Source of the DNA: Flagellimonas beolgyonensis
GTDB lineage: Bacteria > Bacteroidota > Bacteroidia > Flavobacteriales > Flavobacteriaceae
Direction: 5' to 3'
Length of the DNA stretch: 64,000 nt
Assembly: GCF_003992615.1 (NCBI RefSeq)
Contig: NZ_RZMY01000013.1
Span: 412,238-476,237 of the forward strand
The notes under the pieces are model-generated. The model worked only from the letters and a program-made list of their open reading frames with translations. It did no database searches and was not told the origin of the DNA. Below are positions 29,047 through 37,863 of the stretch, in pieces; within the stretch, counting starts at the first letter, position 1; every line of letters starts with the position of its first letter. Position numbers and translations under genes: made by a program.

Positions 29047-29520
29047 ATGCAGATAACTTTGATCGCCGTTGGCAAAACGGACAAGACTGAACTTGAAGAC
29101 CTTATAGCCATTTATGAAAAAAGGCTGGGGCATTATGTGAAATTTGATTTCCGAATTATCCCCGATATCAAAAACAGTAAAAATCTCTCGGAGGCGCAAC
29201 AAAAGGAAAAAGAGGGTGAACTTATCCTAGGGCAATTACAACCTACGGACACCCTTATTTTGTTGGATGAGAATGGAAAACAGTACACTTCCGTGGATTT
29301 TGCCCAATTCCTTCAAAAGAAAATGAACAGTGGCATCAAAAACCTTGTTTTTGTGATTGGCGGGCCTTATGGTTTCAGTGATTCGGTTTACGCAAAAAGT
29401 ACTGGAAAAATAAGCCTTTCCAAAATGACGTTCTCCCACCAAATGGTACGACTTTTCGTTGTGGAGCAATTGTATCGTGGGTTCACCATATTACGAAACG
29501 AACCCTACCATCACCAGTGA
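29047..29520 (+). CDS. rlmH: 23S rRNA (pseudouridine1915-N3)-methyltransferase RlmH
   Basis: The ATG at 29047 gives 157 residues, the standard RlmH length. RlmH is a small SPOUT enzyme that methylates pseudouridine 1915 in helix 69. Conserved segments are ITLIAVGKTDK, the knot region FVIGGPYGFSDSV and the C-terminal KMTFSHQMVRLFVVEQLYR, followed by the terminal NEPYHH motif. It is a single gene, convergent with the serine-pathway gene. Confidence 0.97.
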   Translation: MQITLIAVGKTDKTELEDLIAIYEKRLGHYVKFDFRIIPDIKNSKNLSEAQQKEKEGELILGQLQPTDTLILLDENGKQYTSVDFAQFLQKKMNSGIKNLVFVIGGPYGFSDSVYAKSTGKISLSKMTFSHQMVRLFVVEQLYRGFTILRNEPYHHQ

Positions 29521-29532
29521 TTTTCTAGATTT

Positions 29533-29563
29533 AAGAATCAAGAATCAAGAGACAAGAGACAAG
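29533..29563. repeat. Short tandem repeat (7-bp units)
   Basis: Two AAGAATC units are followed by two AAGAGAC units and a final AAG, all in phase. They lie between the convergent rlmH and serine-pathway genes. Slippage could change the copy number. No function is evident. Confidence 0.65.
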
Positions 29564-29604
29564 TCTTTGCTCTTGCATCATAAAGCGAAGTGATCTTGAC
29601 TCGA

Positions 29605-31497
29605 CTAATAAAGTACCCTGAACTTGATGGTATTCTCCACGTTTTTCAAAGCTTTGATCACCTCCTTGTTGTACTCTTTGTCCAAATCCGTGATCACATA
29701 GCCCACTTCACTATCGGTGGACAAATATTGTCCGGAAATGTTCAACCCGTACTTGGCACATACCTCGTTGATCTTGGCCATGATGCCTGGCACATTTTTA
29801 TGGATGTGCAAAAAGCGGTGTGCATTGTTCTGCTTGGGCAAACGGATATTCGGGAAGTTTACGGCGTCCACGGTATTGCCCGAGTTGATATAATCCATGA
29901 TCTTATTGGGCACAAAGTCCGCGATGTCCCGTTGTGCCTCTTCGGTGCTACCACCAATATGGGGGGTCAGAATCACATTGTTGAGGCCTTGGAGCGGGGT
30001 TTCAAACTCGCCGTTGCTTCGTGGTTCCACAGGGAAAACATCTACCGCGGCCCCACCCAATTTGCCACTCTTCAGAGCGTTGGCCAAGGCATCGATGTCG
30101 ACTACAAATCCCCTGGAAAGGTTGATCAATAGGGCGCCATCCCGCATTTGGTTGATTTCACGTTCCCCGATAAAGTTTTTGTTGGCCTTGTTGTCATCCA
30201 CATGCAGCGTAACCACATCGGAAACGGAAAGCAGGTCTTCCAAGGTGTTGCACTTAACGGCATTACCTAGGGCCAATTGATCCGCCACATCGTAATAATA
30301 GACCCGCATTCCGATGGCTTCCGCCAAAACGGACATTTGCTTGCCAATATTACCGTAGCCCACAATGCCCAGATTCTTGCCACGCACCTCCCTGGAATTG
30401 GTGGCTGTTTTGTTCCATTCGCCATTGTGGATTTCGGAACTACGTGGAAAAATGCTGCGCATGAGCATAATGATCTCCCCTACTGCCAATTCAACAACCG
30501 AACGCGTATTGCTATAGGGTGCGTTGAACACAACAACACCTTTCTTTTTACTGTATTCCAAATCTATTTGGGTGGTTCCAATGCAAAAAGCGCCGATCAC
30601 CATCAATTTGTTGGCAGCATCCAACACTTTTTGAGTCACCTGGGTCTTGGAACGGATACCCAATACGTGTACGCCCTTTATTTTTTCGATAAGTTCGTCC
30701 TCTGTAAGACTGTGCTTCACCAATTCCACGGAAAACCCTTCCTCGGAAAGGTTTTCAAAAGCTGCGGGGTGCACATTCTCCAACAAAAGGATCTTGATTC
30801 TATTTTTTGGGTAGGACAGGTTTCTTGGCAAATCGTTCACAAATAAAAATTCATCTAGGTTAGGTGCCACATGGTCTGCATTGCTTGCAGCTTTCTCACG
30901 GTGCACATTTTCAGTATAGGCAAAAAACTTATGGGCGATACCGGCCTCGCGCATTACATAGTCGCTGTACCCATCGCCGATTACCTGGACCTCGCCTTCC
31001 AGGTCCAGACGTTTTAAACATTCTATTTTCCCATTATGGGCCGAAAGCACATTGGTCTCGTCAAAACCGATGATATTGCCTTCATCATCAAATTTAAAGG
31101 TGTTGGCATAAACCCGCTCCGATGGAATATTGTATTCTTCCACAATAGGGTCGATAAACTCTTTGAAGCCACAGGAAATCACATAAATATCCTCAGCGTA
31201 CTCTTTAAAAAAAGCTTTGTTGGATGCAATGGACTTGGAAATCTTTTGTCGAAGCTCTATCACCAATTCGTGCAGATCTTCCTTATTGGCATTTAAAAGC
31301 CGTAGTCTACGTTCCAAAGATTCGGTAAACGAAATTTCCCCATCGATGCCCAAATTGGTGATGTGCTGTATTTCCTTGACGATCTCTTCCCGTTTTGGGT
31401 TGCCCTGCAAGGTCATTTCGGCCAACACATCAAGTGCCTCTACCCGGGTTAGGGTACTATCAAAATCAAAAACATATTTGCGTCCAGCTTCCACCAT
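29605..31497 (-). CDS. Fused phosphoserine phosphatase-like (HAD) and D-3-phosphoglycerate dehydrogenase
   Basis: The ATG at 31497 (MVEAGRKYVFDFDSTLT) gives 630 residues; a TTG four codons upstream is less likely. Residues 1-225 form a SerB-like HAD phosphatase with the DxDxT nucleophile motif (D11, D13, T15), ISCGFKEF and the Mg-binding GDGYSD (174-179). Residues about 230-550 form a SerA dehydrogenase with NAD motif GYGNIG (380-385), NLSRGFVVDID and LTPHIGGSTEEAQ with the catalytic histidine. Residues about 555-630 are an ACT domain (IHKNVPGIMAKINEV), which in SerA senses serine. The protein thus joins the first and third steps of serine synthesis; serC is not in the window. Confidence 0.92.
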   Translation of the reverse strand: MVEAGRKYVFDFDSTLTRVEALDVLAEMTLQGNPKREEIVKEIQHITNLGIDGEISFTESLERRLRLLNANKEDLHELVIELRQKISKSIASNKAFFKEYAEDIYVISCGFKEFIDPIVEEYNIPSERVYANTFKFDDEGNIIGFDETNVLSAHNGKIECLKRLDLEGEVQVIGDGYSDYVMREAGIAHKFFAYTENVHREKAASNADHVAPNLDEFLFVNDLPRNLSYPKNRIKILLLENVHPAAFENLSEEGFSVELVKHSLTEDELIEKIKGVHVLGIRSKTQVTQKVLDAANKLMVIGAFCIGTTQIDLEYSKKKGVVVFNAPYSNTRSVVELAVGEIIMLMRSIFPRSSEIHNGEWNKTATNSREVRGKNLGIVGYGNIGKQMSVLAEAIGMRVYYYDVADQLALGNAVKCNTLEDLLSVSDVVTLHVDDNKANKNFIGEREINQMRDGALLINLSRGFVVDIDALANALKSGKLGGAAVDVFPVEPRSNGEFETPLQGLNNVILTPHIGGSTEEAQRDIADFVPNKIMDYINSGNTVDAVNFPNIRLPKQNNAHRFLHIHKNVPGIMAKINEVCAKYGLNISGQYLSTDSEVGYVITDLDKEYNKEVIKALKNVENTIKFRVLY

Positions 31498-31654
31498 GAT
31501 CCGCTTCAAAAAATTAAGCAGTAAAATTAATCATTATATCCATCCCATAAATCGGGACCCGCCAAAAACCTTACAGAATTGCGGATAAATCAAAAATCGC
31601 TTTCAAATTGTTTCAAATCCTACTGAAAATCACCCTTTCAATAATCCAGGACCA

Positions 31655-32107
31655 TTAAAACCAACGCCGTGTCAGTTTGCAATAGTAGCGGTATTCTTTC
31701 CCGAATTTCTTTTCCAGGGCAGCTTCCTCATGTTTGATCTGAAAGTGGTTCATATAGGAAACAAAACCAGCCGCCAGCAAGCTGTTGAAGGCATTTCCCA
31801 ACTTGAGGCCAAAGGCCAACAAAAAGAGTAGCATCCCCAAATACATGGGATTCCGGGTGAAGTTGTAGATACCGTTGGTCACGAGACCCGTGGTCTTTTC
31901 CAGATCCAAAGGATGGGTGGTTGTTTTGTTGACCAAAAATTGGATAACGGATATCAAAATAACCAAAGCTCCCAATCCGGCCAAGACCAGATACAACGGC
32001 TTTCTTCCGAAAAAATCAAATTCACCAAAGGGCAAATAGCGGTCCAGGAGGTACATCAAGGCCCCAAATAGCAACATGACCAAAGCAGGTGGGATCCGTA
32101 GTTTCAT
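31655..32107 (-). CDS. Isoprenylcysteine/phospholipid methyltransferase-family membrane protein
   Basis: The ATG at 32107 (MKLRIPPALVMLLFGALMY) gives 150 residues; the frame extends 17 codons upstream but that part overlaps the promoter of rdgB. There are four transmembrane helices, and the C-terminal half has TNGIYNFTRNPMYLGMLLF and KHEEAALEKKFGKEYRYY, the signature of the ICMT/PEMT-like group. The substrate is unknown; it may be a lipid or an isoprenoid thiol. Confidence 0.87.
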   Translation of the reverse strand: MKLRIPPALVMLLFGALMYLLDRYLPFGEFDFFGRKPLYLVLAGLGALVILISVIQFLVNKTTTHPLDLEKTTGLVTNGIYNFTRNPMYLGMLLFLLAFGLKLGNAFNSLLAAGFVSYMNHFQIKHEEAALEKKFGKEYRYYCKLTRRWF

Positions 32108-32111
32108 ACAA

Positions 32112-32141
32112 TTGGGTTGATTGACGAAATTACTACTTTTG
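32112..32141 (+). promoter_or_regulatory. Bacteroidota-type promoter of rdgB
   Basis: TTG at 32112-32114, a spacer of exactly 19 bp and TACTTTTG at 32134-32141. It fits the -33/-7 consensus fully and lies in the 59-bp gap between two divergent genes, 25 bp before the TTG start codon of rdgB. Confidence 0.75.
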
Positions 32142-32166
32142 AAACTCAAATGAACCATACACCATT

Positions 32167-32748
32167 TTGAAACTTGTTTTTGCTACCCACAACGAACACA
32201 AATTAAAGGAAGTGCAACAATTGTTGCCCGATCACATATCCCTGCTATCCCTGAACGACCTCAACTGTTTTGAGGAAATCCCGGAAACGGGCCAAACCTT
32301 GGCCGAAAATGCCAAGATCAAAGCCGATTTTGTGACCCGAACCTATGGTTTGGACTGTTTTTCGGATGATACCGGACTCTTAGTGGATACCTTGGATGGC
32401 CAACCGGGCGTATATTCGGCCCGCTATGCCGGGGAGCAGAAAAATGCCGACGACAACATGGCAAAACTCCTTACTGAACTACAGCATGAACCCAACCGAA
32501 GTGCCCGGTTCAAAACAGTAATTCATCTCAATTTAAATGGGGAATCCCACACCTTTGAAGGTACAGTGGAAGGTATGATCACCGAGAAAAAACACGGGGA
32601 AAATGGTTTTGGGTACGATCCCATTTTTCAACCTGAAGGATTTGACAAAACGTTTGGCGAGCTGTCTGCAGAAATCAAAAATACGATAAGTCACCGAGCA
32701 CGGGCCATTGCAAAGTTGGCGGCTTTTTTAAAAAAAGTGGCCCCATAA
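32167..32748 (+). CDS. rdgB: XTP/dITP (non-canonical purine NTP) pyrophosphatase
   Basis: A 193-residue house-cleaning enzyme that hydrolyses ITP, dITP and XTP to monophosphates. The N terminus MKLVFATHNEHKLKEVQQLL is canonical and begins at a TTG codon, so TTG is the start. Further motifs are FSDDTGLLVDTLDGQPGVYS (catalytic aspartates), SARYAG, GFGYDPIFQPEG and the C-terminal SHRARAI. No in-frame ATG gives a complete protein. Confidence 0.96.
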   Translation: MKLVFATHNEHKLKEVQQLLPDHISLLSLNDLNCFEEIPETGQTLAENAKIKADFVTRTYGLDCFSDDTGLLVDTLDGQPGVYSARYAGEQKNADDNMAKLLTELQHEPNRSARFKTVIHLNLNGESHTFEGTVEGMITEKKHGENGFGYDPIFQPEGFDKTFGELSAEIKNTISHRARAIAKLAAFLKKVAP

Positions 32749-32770
32749 CTTCCACTGAATAAATTTAATG

Positions 32771-32888
32771 TACCTTTGCCGCTTTATTAACGCCGCCGGT
32801 ATGGGCAAGGTGTTGCGATGGGCCTAGAGGTATTACGGAAATCGCTCGATGCAACACAACATATTTGCGATTAACGTATTTACCTATT
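32771..32888 (+). promoter_or_regulatory. Promoter element and structured leader of the DEAD-box helicase gene
   Basis: TACCTTTG at 32771-32778 fits the -7 consensus (no clear -33 box) and would give an untranslated leader of about 105 bases. The leader contains a perfect 7-bp inverted repeat, GTGTTGC (32810-32816) and GCAACAC (32851-32857), enclosing 34 bases. Cold-induced helicase mRNAs in other bacteria carry long leaders; a similar role here is inference. Confidence 0.4.
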
Positions 32889-34652
32889 ATGACAAAATTT
32901 GAAGCCTTGGGGTTGGCTCAACCCCTATTGGACGCCATTTCCGATCTTGGATTTGAAACGCCATCAGAAGTACAAGAAAAATCAATCCCTGTTTTATTGG
33001 AAAAGGACACCGACCTGGTGGCCTTGGCACAAACTGGAACCGGAAAAACCGCAGCATTTGGTTTTCCGATGATTCAAAAAATAAATGCGGACAGTAGAAC
33101 CACACAAGGGTTGATCCTGTCCCCTACCCGTGAACTGTGTTTGCAGATCACCAACGAACTGAAACTCTATTCCAAATACGTTAAGGGATTGAATGTGGTC
33201 GCCATTTACGGTGGCGCGAGCATTACCGAACAGGCCAAACAAATTAAACGTGGTGCCCAGATTGTGGTAGCCACCCCTGGCCGTATGAAGGATATGATCG
33301 GAAGGAACATGGTCGATATATCCAAAATTGACTATTGCGTGTTGGACGAAGCCGATGAAATGTTGAACATGGGCTTTTATGAGGACATCAAGGATATCCT
33401 TTCCAACACGCCCGAAGAAAAACTGACATGGTTGTTTTCGGCCACCATGCCGAAAGAAGTGGCTTCCATTGCCAAAAAATTCATGCACCAACCTGTGGAA
33501 ATTACGGTTGGGACCAAAAATGCAGGTGCTGCGACTGTGCAGCACGAATTTTACATGGTTGGTGGCAGAGACCGTTATGCTGCCCTTAAACGACTGGCAG
33601 ATGCCAATCCAGGTATCTTTTCAGTAGTTTTCTGCCGTACCAAACGCGATACCCAACGAGTAGCTGAAAAGTTGATCGAGGATGGCTACAATGCAGGTGC
33701 CCTGCATGGCGACCTGAGCCAAAACCAAAGGGATTTGGTCATGAACGCTTTTAGAAAAAAACAGGTGCAGATGTTGGTGGCCACCGATGTGGCAGCCCGT
33801 GGTATCGATGTTGACGATATTACCCACGTTATCAACTACCAATTGCCTGACGAGATCGAAACCTATACCCACCGTAGTGGGCGTACCGGTCGTGCCGGGA
33901 AATCCGGGATATCGATGGTGATCATAACCCGAAGCGAACTTCGCAAGATCAAATCCATCGAAAGCAAGATCAAGCAGGAGTTTATTCAAAAACAACTGCC
34001 TTCCGGTATCGAAATCTGTGAGATCCAATTGTATCACTTGGCCAACAAGATCAAGGAAACGAAGGTGAACAAGGACATCGATGCCTATTTACCAGCCATT
34101 TATGATGTGTTGGAAGGCATTGACCGCGAGGAACTGATCAAAAAAATGGTTTCCGTGGAGTTTAGCCAATTCTTCAATTATTACAGTAAGACCAAGGACC
34201 TCAACTCCTCAGAATCCGGAAAGGAACGTGGCGGTCGGGATGATGCCGGTTATGGCGATATCCCAAATGAAGGTTCGGTGCGCTATTTCATCAATATCGG
34301 TGAACGTGATGGCTACGACTGGATGTCCCTGAAAGACTTTTTACGCGATACCTTGAACTTGGAAAAAGAGGATATCTTCAATGTAGATACCAAGGATAGT
34401 TTCTCCTTCTTCAACACTGAAGCCAATATTACCGAATTCATCCTGCAGACCTTCACCGACTTTAAGGTAGATGGGCGCTTTGTAAACGTAGAGGTTTCCA
34501 AAAGTCCCGGTGGTTCCAAGGGAGGCAAGAAACGAAGTGGCCGTAAAGGTGGTGGTGGCCGTCGCAAAGATGGTGGCAACAAATCCTTTAAAAGCGGCAA
34601 AAAAGGTGGATTTAACAAAAAGGGAGGTAAAAAGAGGTCTGGTTTTTATTAG
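32889..34652 (+). CDS. DEAD-box ATP-dependent RNA helicase with basic glycine-rich tail
   Basis: The ATG at 32889 (MTKFEALGLAQPLLDAI) gives 587 residues. Helicase motifs are complete: Q motif, AQTGTGKTAAFG (Walker A), PTRELCLQ, TPGR, DEADEMLNMGF, SATMP, and HRSGRTGRAGKSG. Residues about 470-545 look like a DbpA-type RNA-binding domain (VRYFINIGERDGYDW, GRFVNVEVSKSPGG), and the last 45 residues are rich in G, K, R and S. The layout is that of CsdA/DbpA-like enzymes in ribosome assembly or cold adaptation. It is monocistronic with a long leader. Confidence 0.95.
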   Translation: MTKFEALGLAQPLLDAISDLGFETPSEVQEKSIPVLLEKDTDLVALAQTGTGKTAAFGFPMIQKINADSRTTQGLILSPTRELCLQITNELKLYSKYVKGLNVVAIYGGASITEQAKQIKRGAQIVVATPGRMKDMIGRNMVDISKIDYCVLDEADEMLNMGFYEDIKDILSNTPEEKLTWLFSATMPKEVASIAKKFMHQPVEITVGTKNAGAATVQHEFYMVGGRDRYAALKRLADANPGIFSVVFCRTKRDTQRVAEKLIEDGYNAGALHGDLSQNQRDLVMNAFRKKQVQMLVATDVAARGIDVDDITHVINYQLPDEIETYTHRSGRTGRAGKSGISMVIITRSELRKIKSIESKIKQEFIQKQLPSGIEICEIQLYHLANKIKETKVNKDIDAYLPAIYDVLEGIDREELIKKMVSVEFSQFFNYYSKTKDLNSSESGKERGGRDDAGYGDIPNEGSVRYFINIGERDGYDWMSLKDFLRDTLNLEKEDIFNVDTKDSFSFFNTEANITEFILQTFTDFKVDGRFVNVEVSKSPGGSKGGKKRSGRKGGGGRRKDGGNKSFKSGKKGGFNKKGGKKRSGFY

Positions 34653-34727
34653 TTAATTCTATATTAAAGGGCCCTTCCGTCCTATTTATTTTTCTTTGTT
34701 TAGTACTTTTATACCTACAAAGATTGC

Positions 34728-35510
34728 ATGAGAAGACTTTTACTGACACTTTTTATCCTTACCCCCTTGCTTTGTTTGGCACAGAATGAAGATGTCGACG
34801 ACCAAGAAGTAATGAATCTGACCGCTACGGTGATCAATGCACAAACCGATTTTCCGTTGGAAAGTGTGCACGTGATCAACCTGAACCAGGTTAAGGGGAC
34901 CATAACCGACCAAAACGGAAAGTTCACTATACCAGCAGCGGTAAACGATACGCTTTACCTATCCTATTTGGGATTTAAGACCCAAAAAGTGCGGGTAACC
35001 AACGATATGTTTCGGTTTGGGGATACCAAAATCGCGTTGACCGAATTGGCCTATGCACTGGAAGAGGTGATTGTTCGACCCTACCAGCTTACAGGCTACT
35101 TGGAAATTGATGTGAAGAACCTGCCCATCAACAATTCACGCCAGTACAGTATTTCGGGGTTACCCACCAGTTACGAAGCGGGAAACAAAAACCCAAGTGC
35201 CGTGACCAAGGTGCTGGGTGCCATCCTTAACCCTGCCGATCTATTGCGGAACCTTTTTGGCAAGAAACCAAGACAGATGCGCAAGTTGCGCCAAATCAAG
35301 GAAGATGATAATATCAGGGACCTGCTCGCATCCAAATTCGACCGGGAAACCCTAATGGAACTGTTACAACTGGAAAAGGTGGATATTGAGGACATCTTAA
35401 ACAACTGTAACTATTCAAAATCCTTCATCCAAACGGCGAACGATCTGCAGATTTTGGACGCCATCTCCAGTTGTTATGAAGAATACAAAGTATTGAACCG
35501 AAAACAATAA
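34728..35510 (+). CDS. Exported protein with carboxypeptidase-D regulatory-like domain
   Basis: A 260-residue protein with a signal peptide (MRRLLLTLFILTPLLCLAQ). A carboxypeptidase regulatory-like domain (about 28-110) includes ATVINAQTDFPLESVHVIN followed by GTITDQNGKFTIPA and LYLSYLGFKTQKV. The C-terminal half is helical and without known motifs. The N-terminal domain is the same type found at the front of TonB receptors, but no barrel follows. Homologues are frequent in Flavobacteriaceae; the function is unknown. Confidence 0.85.
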   Translation: MRRLLLTLFILTPLLCLAQNEDVDDQEVMNLTATVINAQTDFPLESVHVINLNQVKGTITDQNGKFTIPAAVNDTLYLSYLGFKTQKVRVTNDMFRFGDTKIALTELAYALEEVIVRPYQLTGYLEIDVKNLPINNSRQYSISGLPTSYEAGNKNPSAVTKVLGAILNPADLLRNLFGKKPRQMRKLRQIKEDDNIRDLLASKFDRETLMELLQLEKVDIEDILNNCNYSKSFIQTANDLQILDAISSCYEEYKVLNRKQ

Positions 35511-35609
35511 CATTTTAGTTTTTAGTACGATTGGGAAAGGCCGCTGCCTGCTATAAATAAATTTTTGAATTCCATATTCATTTTATAGCTTTAGACAAAA
35601 TCCCAATTC

Positions 35610-37295
35610 ATGAAAAAACTACTTGTTATTCTTACCCTTTTACCCTTTTGTATAGGTTGTAACGAAGTGAAAAAGCAACATCAGGAAACGGTACAAGTAG
35701 TTGAGGAAGATACGCCTGATAAAAAAGTTCCCTTTCTTTGGGAAGGGGCCAACGTTTACTTTCTATTGACCGACCGGTTCAATAATGGCAACCCCGAAAA
35801 CGATGTGAATTTTGGACGTAACGAGGAAACCGGTGTTCTTCGTGGTTTTGAAGGTGGCGACATCCAGGGGGTCATCAAAAAAATTGAAGAGGGTTATTTT
35901 ACCGAGCTGGGCGTAAACGCCATTTGGCTGACACCTTTGGTGGAACAGATTCACGGTGCCACAGACGAAGGCACAGGTCTTACCTACGGTTACCATGGCT
36001 ATTGGACCAAGGATTGGACCACTCTTGACCCCAATTTCGGCACCAAAAAAGATCTGGAAAAATTAGTTAAGACAGCCCACAAAAATGGTATCCGTATTAT
36101 TTTGGATGTGGTGCTGAACCACACCGGCCCGGTTACAGAAAAAGACCCTGTTTGGCCGGATGATTGGGTGCGTACTGGACCTCCTTGCGAATTCACCACC
36201 TATGAGAACACCACGGAGTGTACCCTTGTAGCCAATTTGCCCGATATTCTCACCGAATCCGATGAACCTGTGGAGCTTCCTGACGCCCTTTTGGCCAAAT
36301 GGAAGGATGAAGGTCGCTTGAGCAAGGAACTCGATGAACTCAACCTGTTCTTTGAACGCACCGGTTATCCCAGAGCCCCACGTTATTATATCATCAAATG
36401 GTTGACTGACTACATTAACGATTATGGTGTTGATGGTTTTCGGGTGGATACGGTGAAACACGTGAACGAAAATGCCTGGTCCGACCTTAGGAAAGAAGCC
36501 GACTACGCCTTCGAAATGTGGAAGAAGAAACACCAGGATAAAATTTTGGACGACAATCCGTTCTACATGGTCGGTGAAGTCTACAACTATGGCATTTCCG
36601 GTGGACGTGATTACGATTTTGGGGACAAAAAGGTAGATTTCTTCAGCTATGGCTTTAAAAGTTTGATCAACTTCGAATTGAAGTATGATGCCAACAATCC
36701 ATACGAGGAAATTTTCAAAAAATACAGCAACCTGCTCAATACCAAATTGAAAGGTAAGAGCGTACTCAACTATTTATCGTCCCATGACGATGGCGGCCCT
36801 TTTGATAAGGAACGTAAACAACCGTTTAGGGCGGCTAACGTACTTTTATTGACCCCAGGAGCCTCACAAATCTATTATGGTGACGAAACGTCCCGCCCAT
36901 TGGTAGTGGAAGGAGCCCAAGGCGATGCCAATTTGAGGTCATTCATGAACTGGCAAGATCTCGATAGCCTGCCGGATGTTCAAATTGTGCACAGACATTG
37001 GCAAAAATTGGGGCAGTTCCGTAGAAACCACCCTGCCATTGGGGCCGGTAAGCATAAAATTTTGGGCAAAACACCGTATGTATTCTCCAGGACCTATACG
37101 GACGGAGAATACAAGGACAAGGTCGTTGTTGGTCTGGACCTTCCAAAAGGCAAAAAATCCCTATGGGTAAAAGGATTCTTCGGGGACGGCACCAAATTAT
37201 ATGACACCTATTCCGAAACCGAAGTTATGGTGGCCAATGGAAAAGTGCTGCTCGACAACGATTACGAGGTGGCCTTGTTGGAGTTGGTGGAATAA
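35610..37295 (+). CDS. GH13 alpha-amylase family lipoprotein
   Basis: A 561-residue lipoprotein (lipobox FCIGC, C17) with a complete GH13 catalytic barrel. Conserved region I is ILDVVLNH (D166), the nucleophile is D280 in DGFRVDTVKH, the acid/base is E323 in VGEVYNYG and the third carboxylate is D393 in SSHDDGG. A region around residues 185-255 is an insertion before the nucleophile that distinguishes it from simple alpha-amylases. It likely acts on alpha-glucans or maltooligosaccharides at the cell surface or in the periplasm. No sus-like genes adjoin it. Confidence 0.93.
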   Translation: MKKLLVILTLLPFCIGCNEVKKQHQETVQVVEEDTPDKKVPFLWEGANVYFLLTDRFNNGNPENDVNFGRNEETGVLRGFEGGDIQGVIKKIEEGYFTELGVNAIWLTPLVEQIHGATDEGTGLTYGYHGYWTKDWTTLDPNFGTKKDLEKLVKTAHKNGIRIILDVVLNHTGPVTEKDPVWPDDWVRTGPPCEFTTYENTTECTLVANLPDILTESDEPVELPDALLAKWKDEGRLSKELDELNLFFERTGYPRAPRYYIIKWLTDYINDYGVDGFRVDTVKHVNENAWSDLRKEADYAFEMWKKKHQDKILDDNPFYMVGEVYNYGISGGRDYDFGDKKVDFFSYGFKSLINFELKYDANNPYEEIFKKYSNLLNTKLKGKSVLNYLSSHDDGGPFDKERKQPFRAANVLLLTPGASQIYYGDETSRPLVVEGAQGDANLRSFMNWQDLDSLPDVQIVHRHWQKLGQFRRNHPAIGAGKHKILGKTPYVFSRTYTDGEYKDKVVVGLDLPKGKKSLWVKGFFGDGTKLYDTYSETEVMVANGKVLLDNDYEVALLELVE

Positions 37296-37296
37296 A

Positions 37297-37821
37297 TTAA
37301 TCCTCCATTTTTTCTTTTAGGCTGGCCAATCCTTCCTCAAAATCCTTCCCGATCATTTTGTCCATGTTCATGAACAGCATCATGATGCTCATCGGAAATT
37401 TGTTATGGCCCGTAAAACCCCAAGTCACTTTTGTGGTATTGGCATCAATGGACTCAGTGACCAAATAGGCATCCGATATGGATTTCCAAGGTTTTAAAAA
37501 ACGTAGTTCCGACTCAATGCGTTCCCCGTCAACAATTTTGGTGAGTTCCTGCTCCCCTTCCCCAACTTCTTTGTTGCCGTTCCAATAGCTAATGGCCCCG
37601 ACTTCCCCGTCGGTACCGGTGAACTTTTGTTCCATATTGGGATCGCGTTTGGCCCATGGGCTCCACTCATCCTGCTTTTTCAGGTATTTGAGATAATCGA
37701 ATACTTCAGCCTTGGTTCGGGAAATTTCAATGGATCGGGATACGTTGTAGGTCTTGGGGGCTAGGGCGGCCAAAATGGCGATGAGCAAAACAATGCCCAA
37801 AAGGATATACAGTACTAACAT
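37297..37821 (-). CDS. SRPBCC-family membrane-anchored protein
   Basis: A 174-residue protein with one N-terminal hydrophobic helix (about 2-20) followed by a START/polyketide-cyclase-like SRPBCC domain: NVSRSIEISRTKAEVFDYLK, WSPWAKRDPNM, then VTWGFTGHNKFPMS and the C-terminal helix LKEKMED. Such domains bind hydrophobic ligands in a deep pocket; no ligand can be assigned. Its stop is only 1 bp from that of the convergent GH13 gene. Confidence 0.87.
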   Translation of the reverse strand: MLVLYILLGIVLLIAILAALAPKTYNVSRSIEISRTKAEVFDYLKYLKKQDEWSPWAKRDPNMEQKFTGTDGEVGAISYWNGNKEVGEGEQELTKIVDGERIESELRFLKPWKSISDAYLVTESIDANTTKVTWGFTGHNKFPMSIMMLFMNMDKMIGKDFEEGLASLKEKMED

Positions 37822-37863
37822 GACAGTAATTGATTGATTTACAGTTAAAAGTACAAAAAATCC

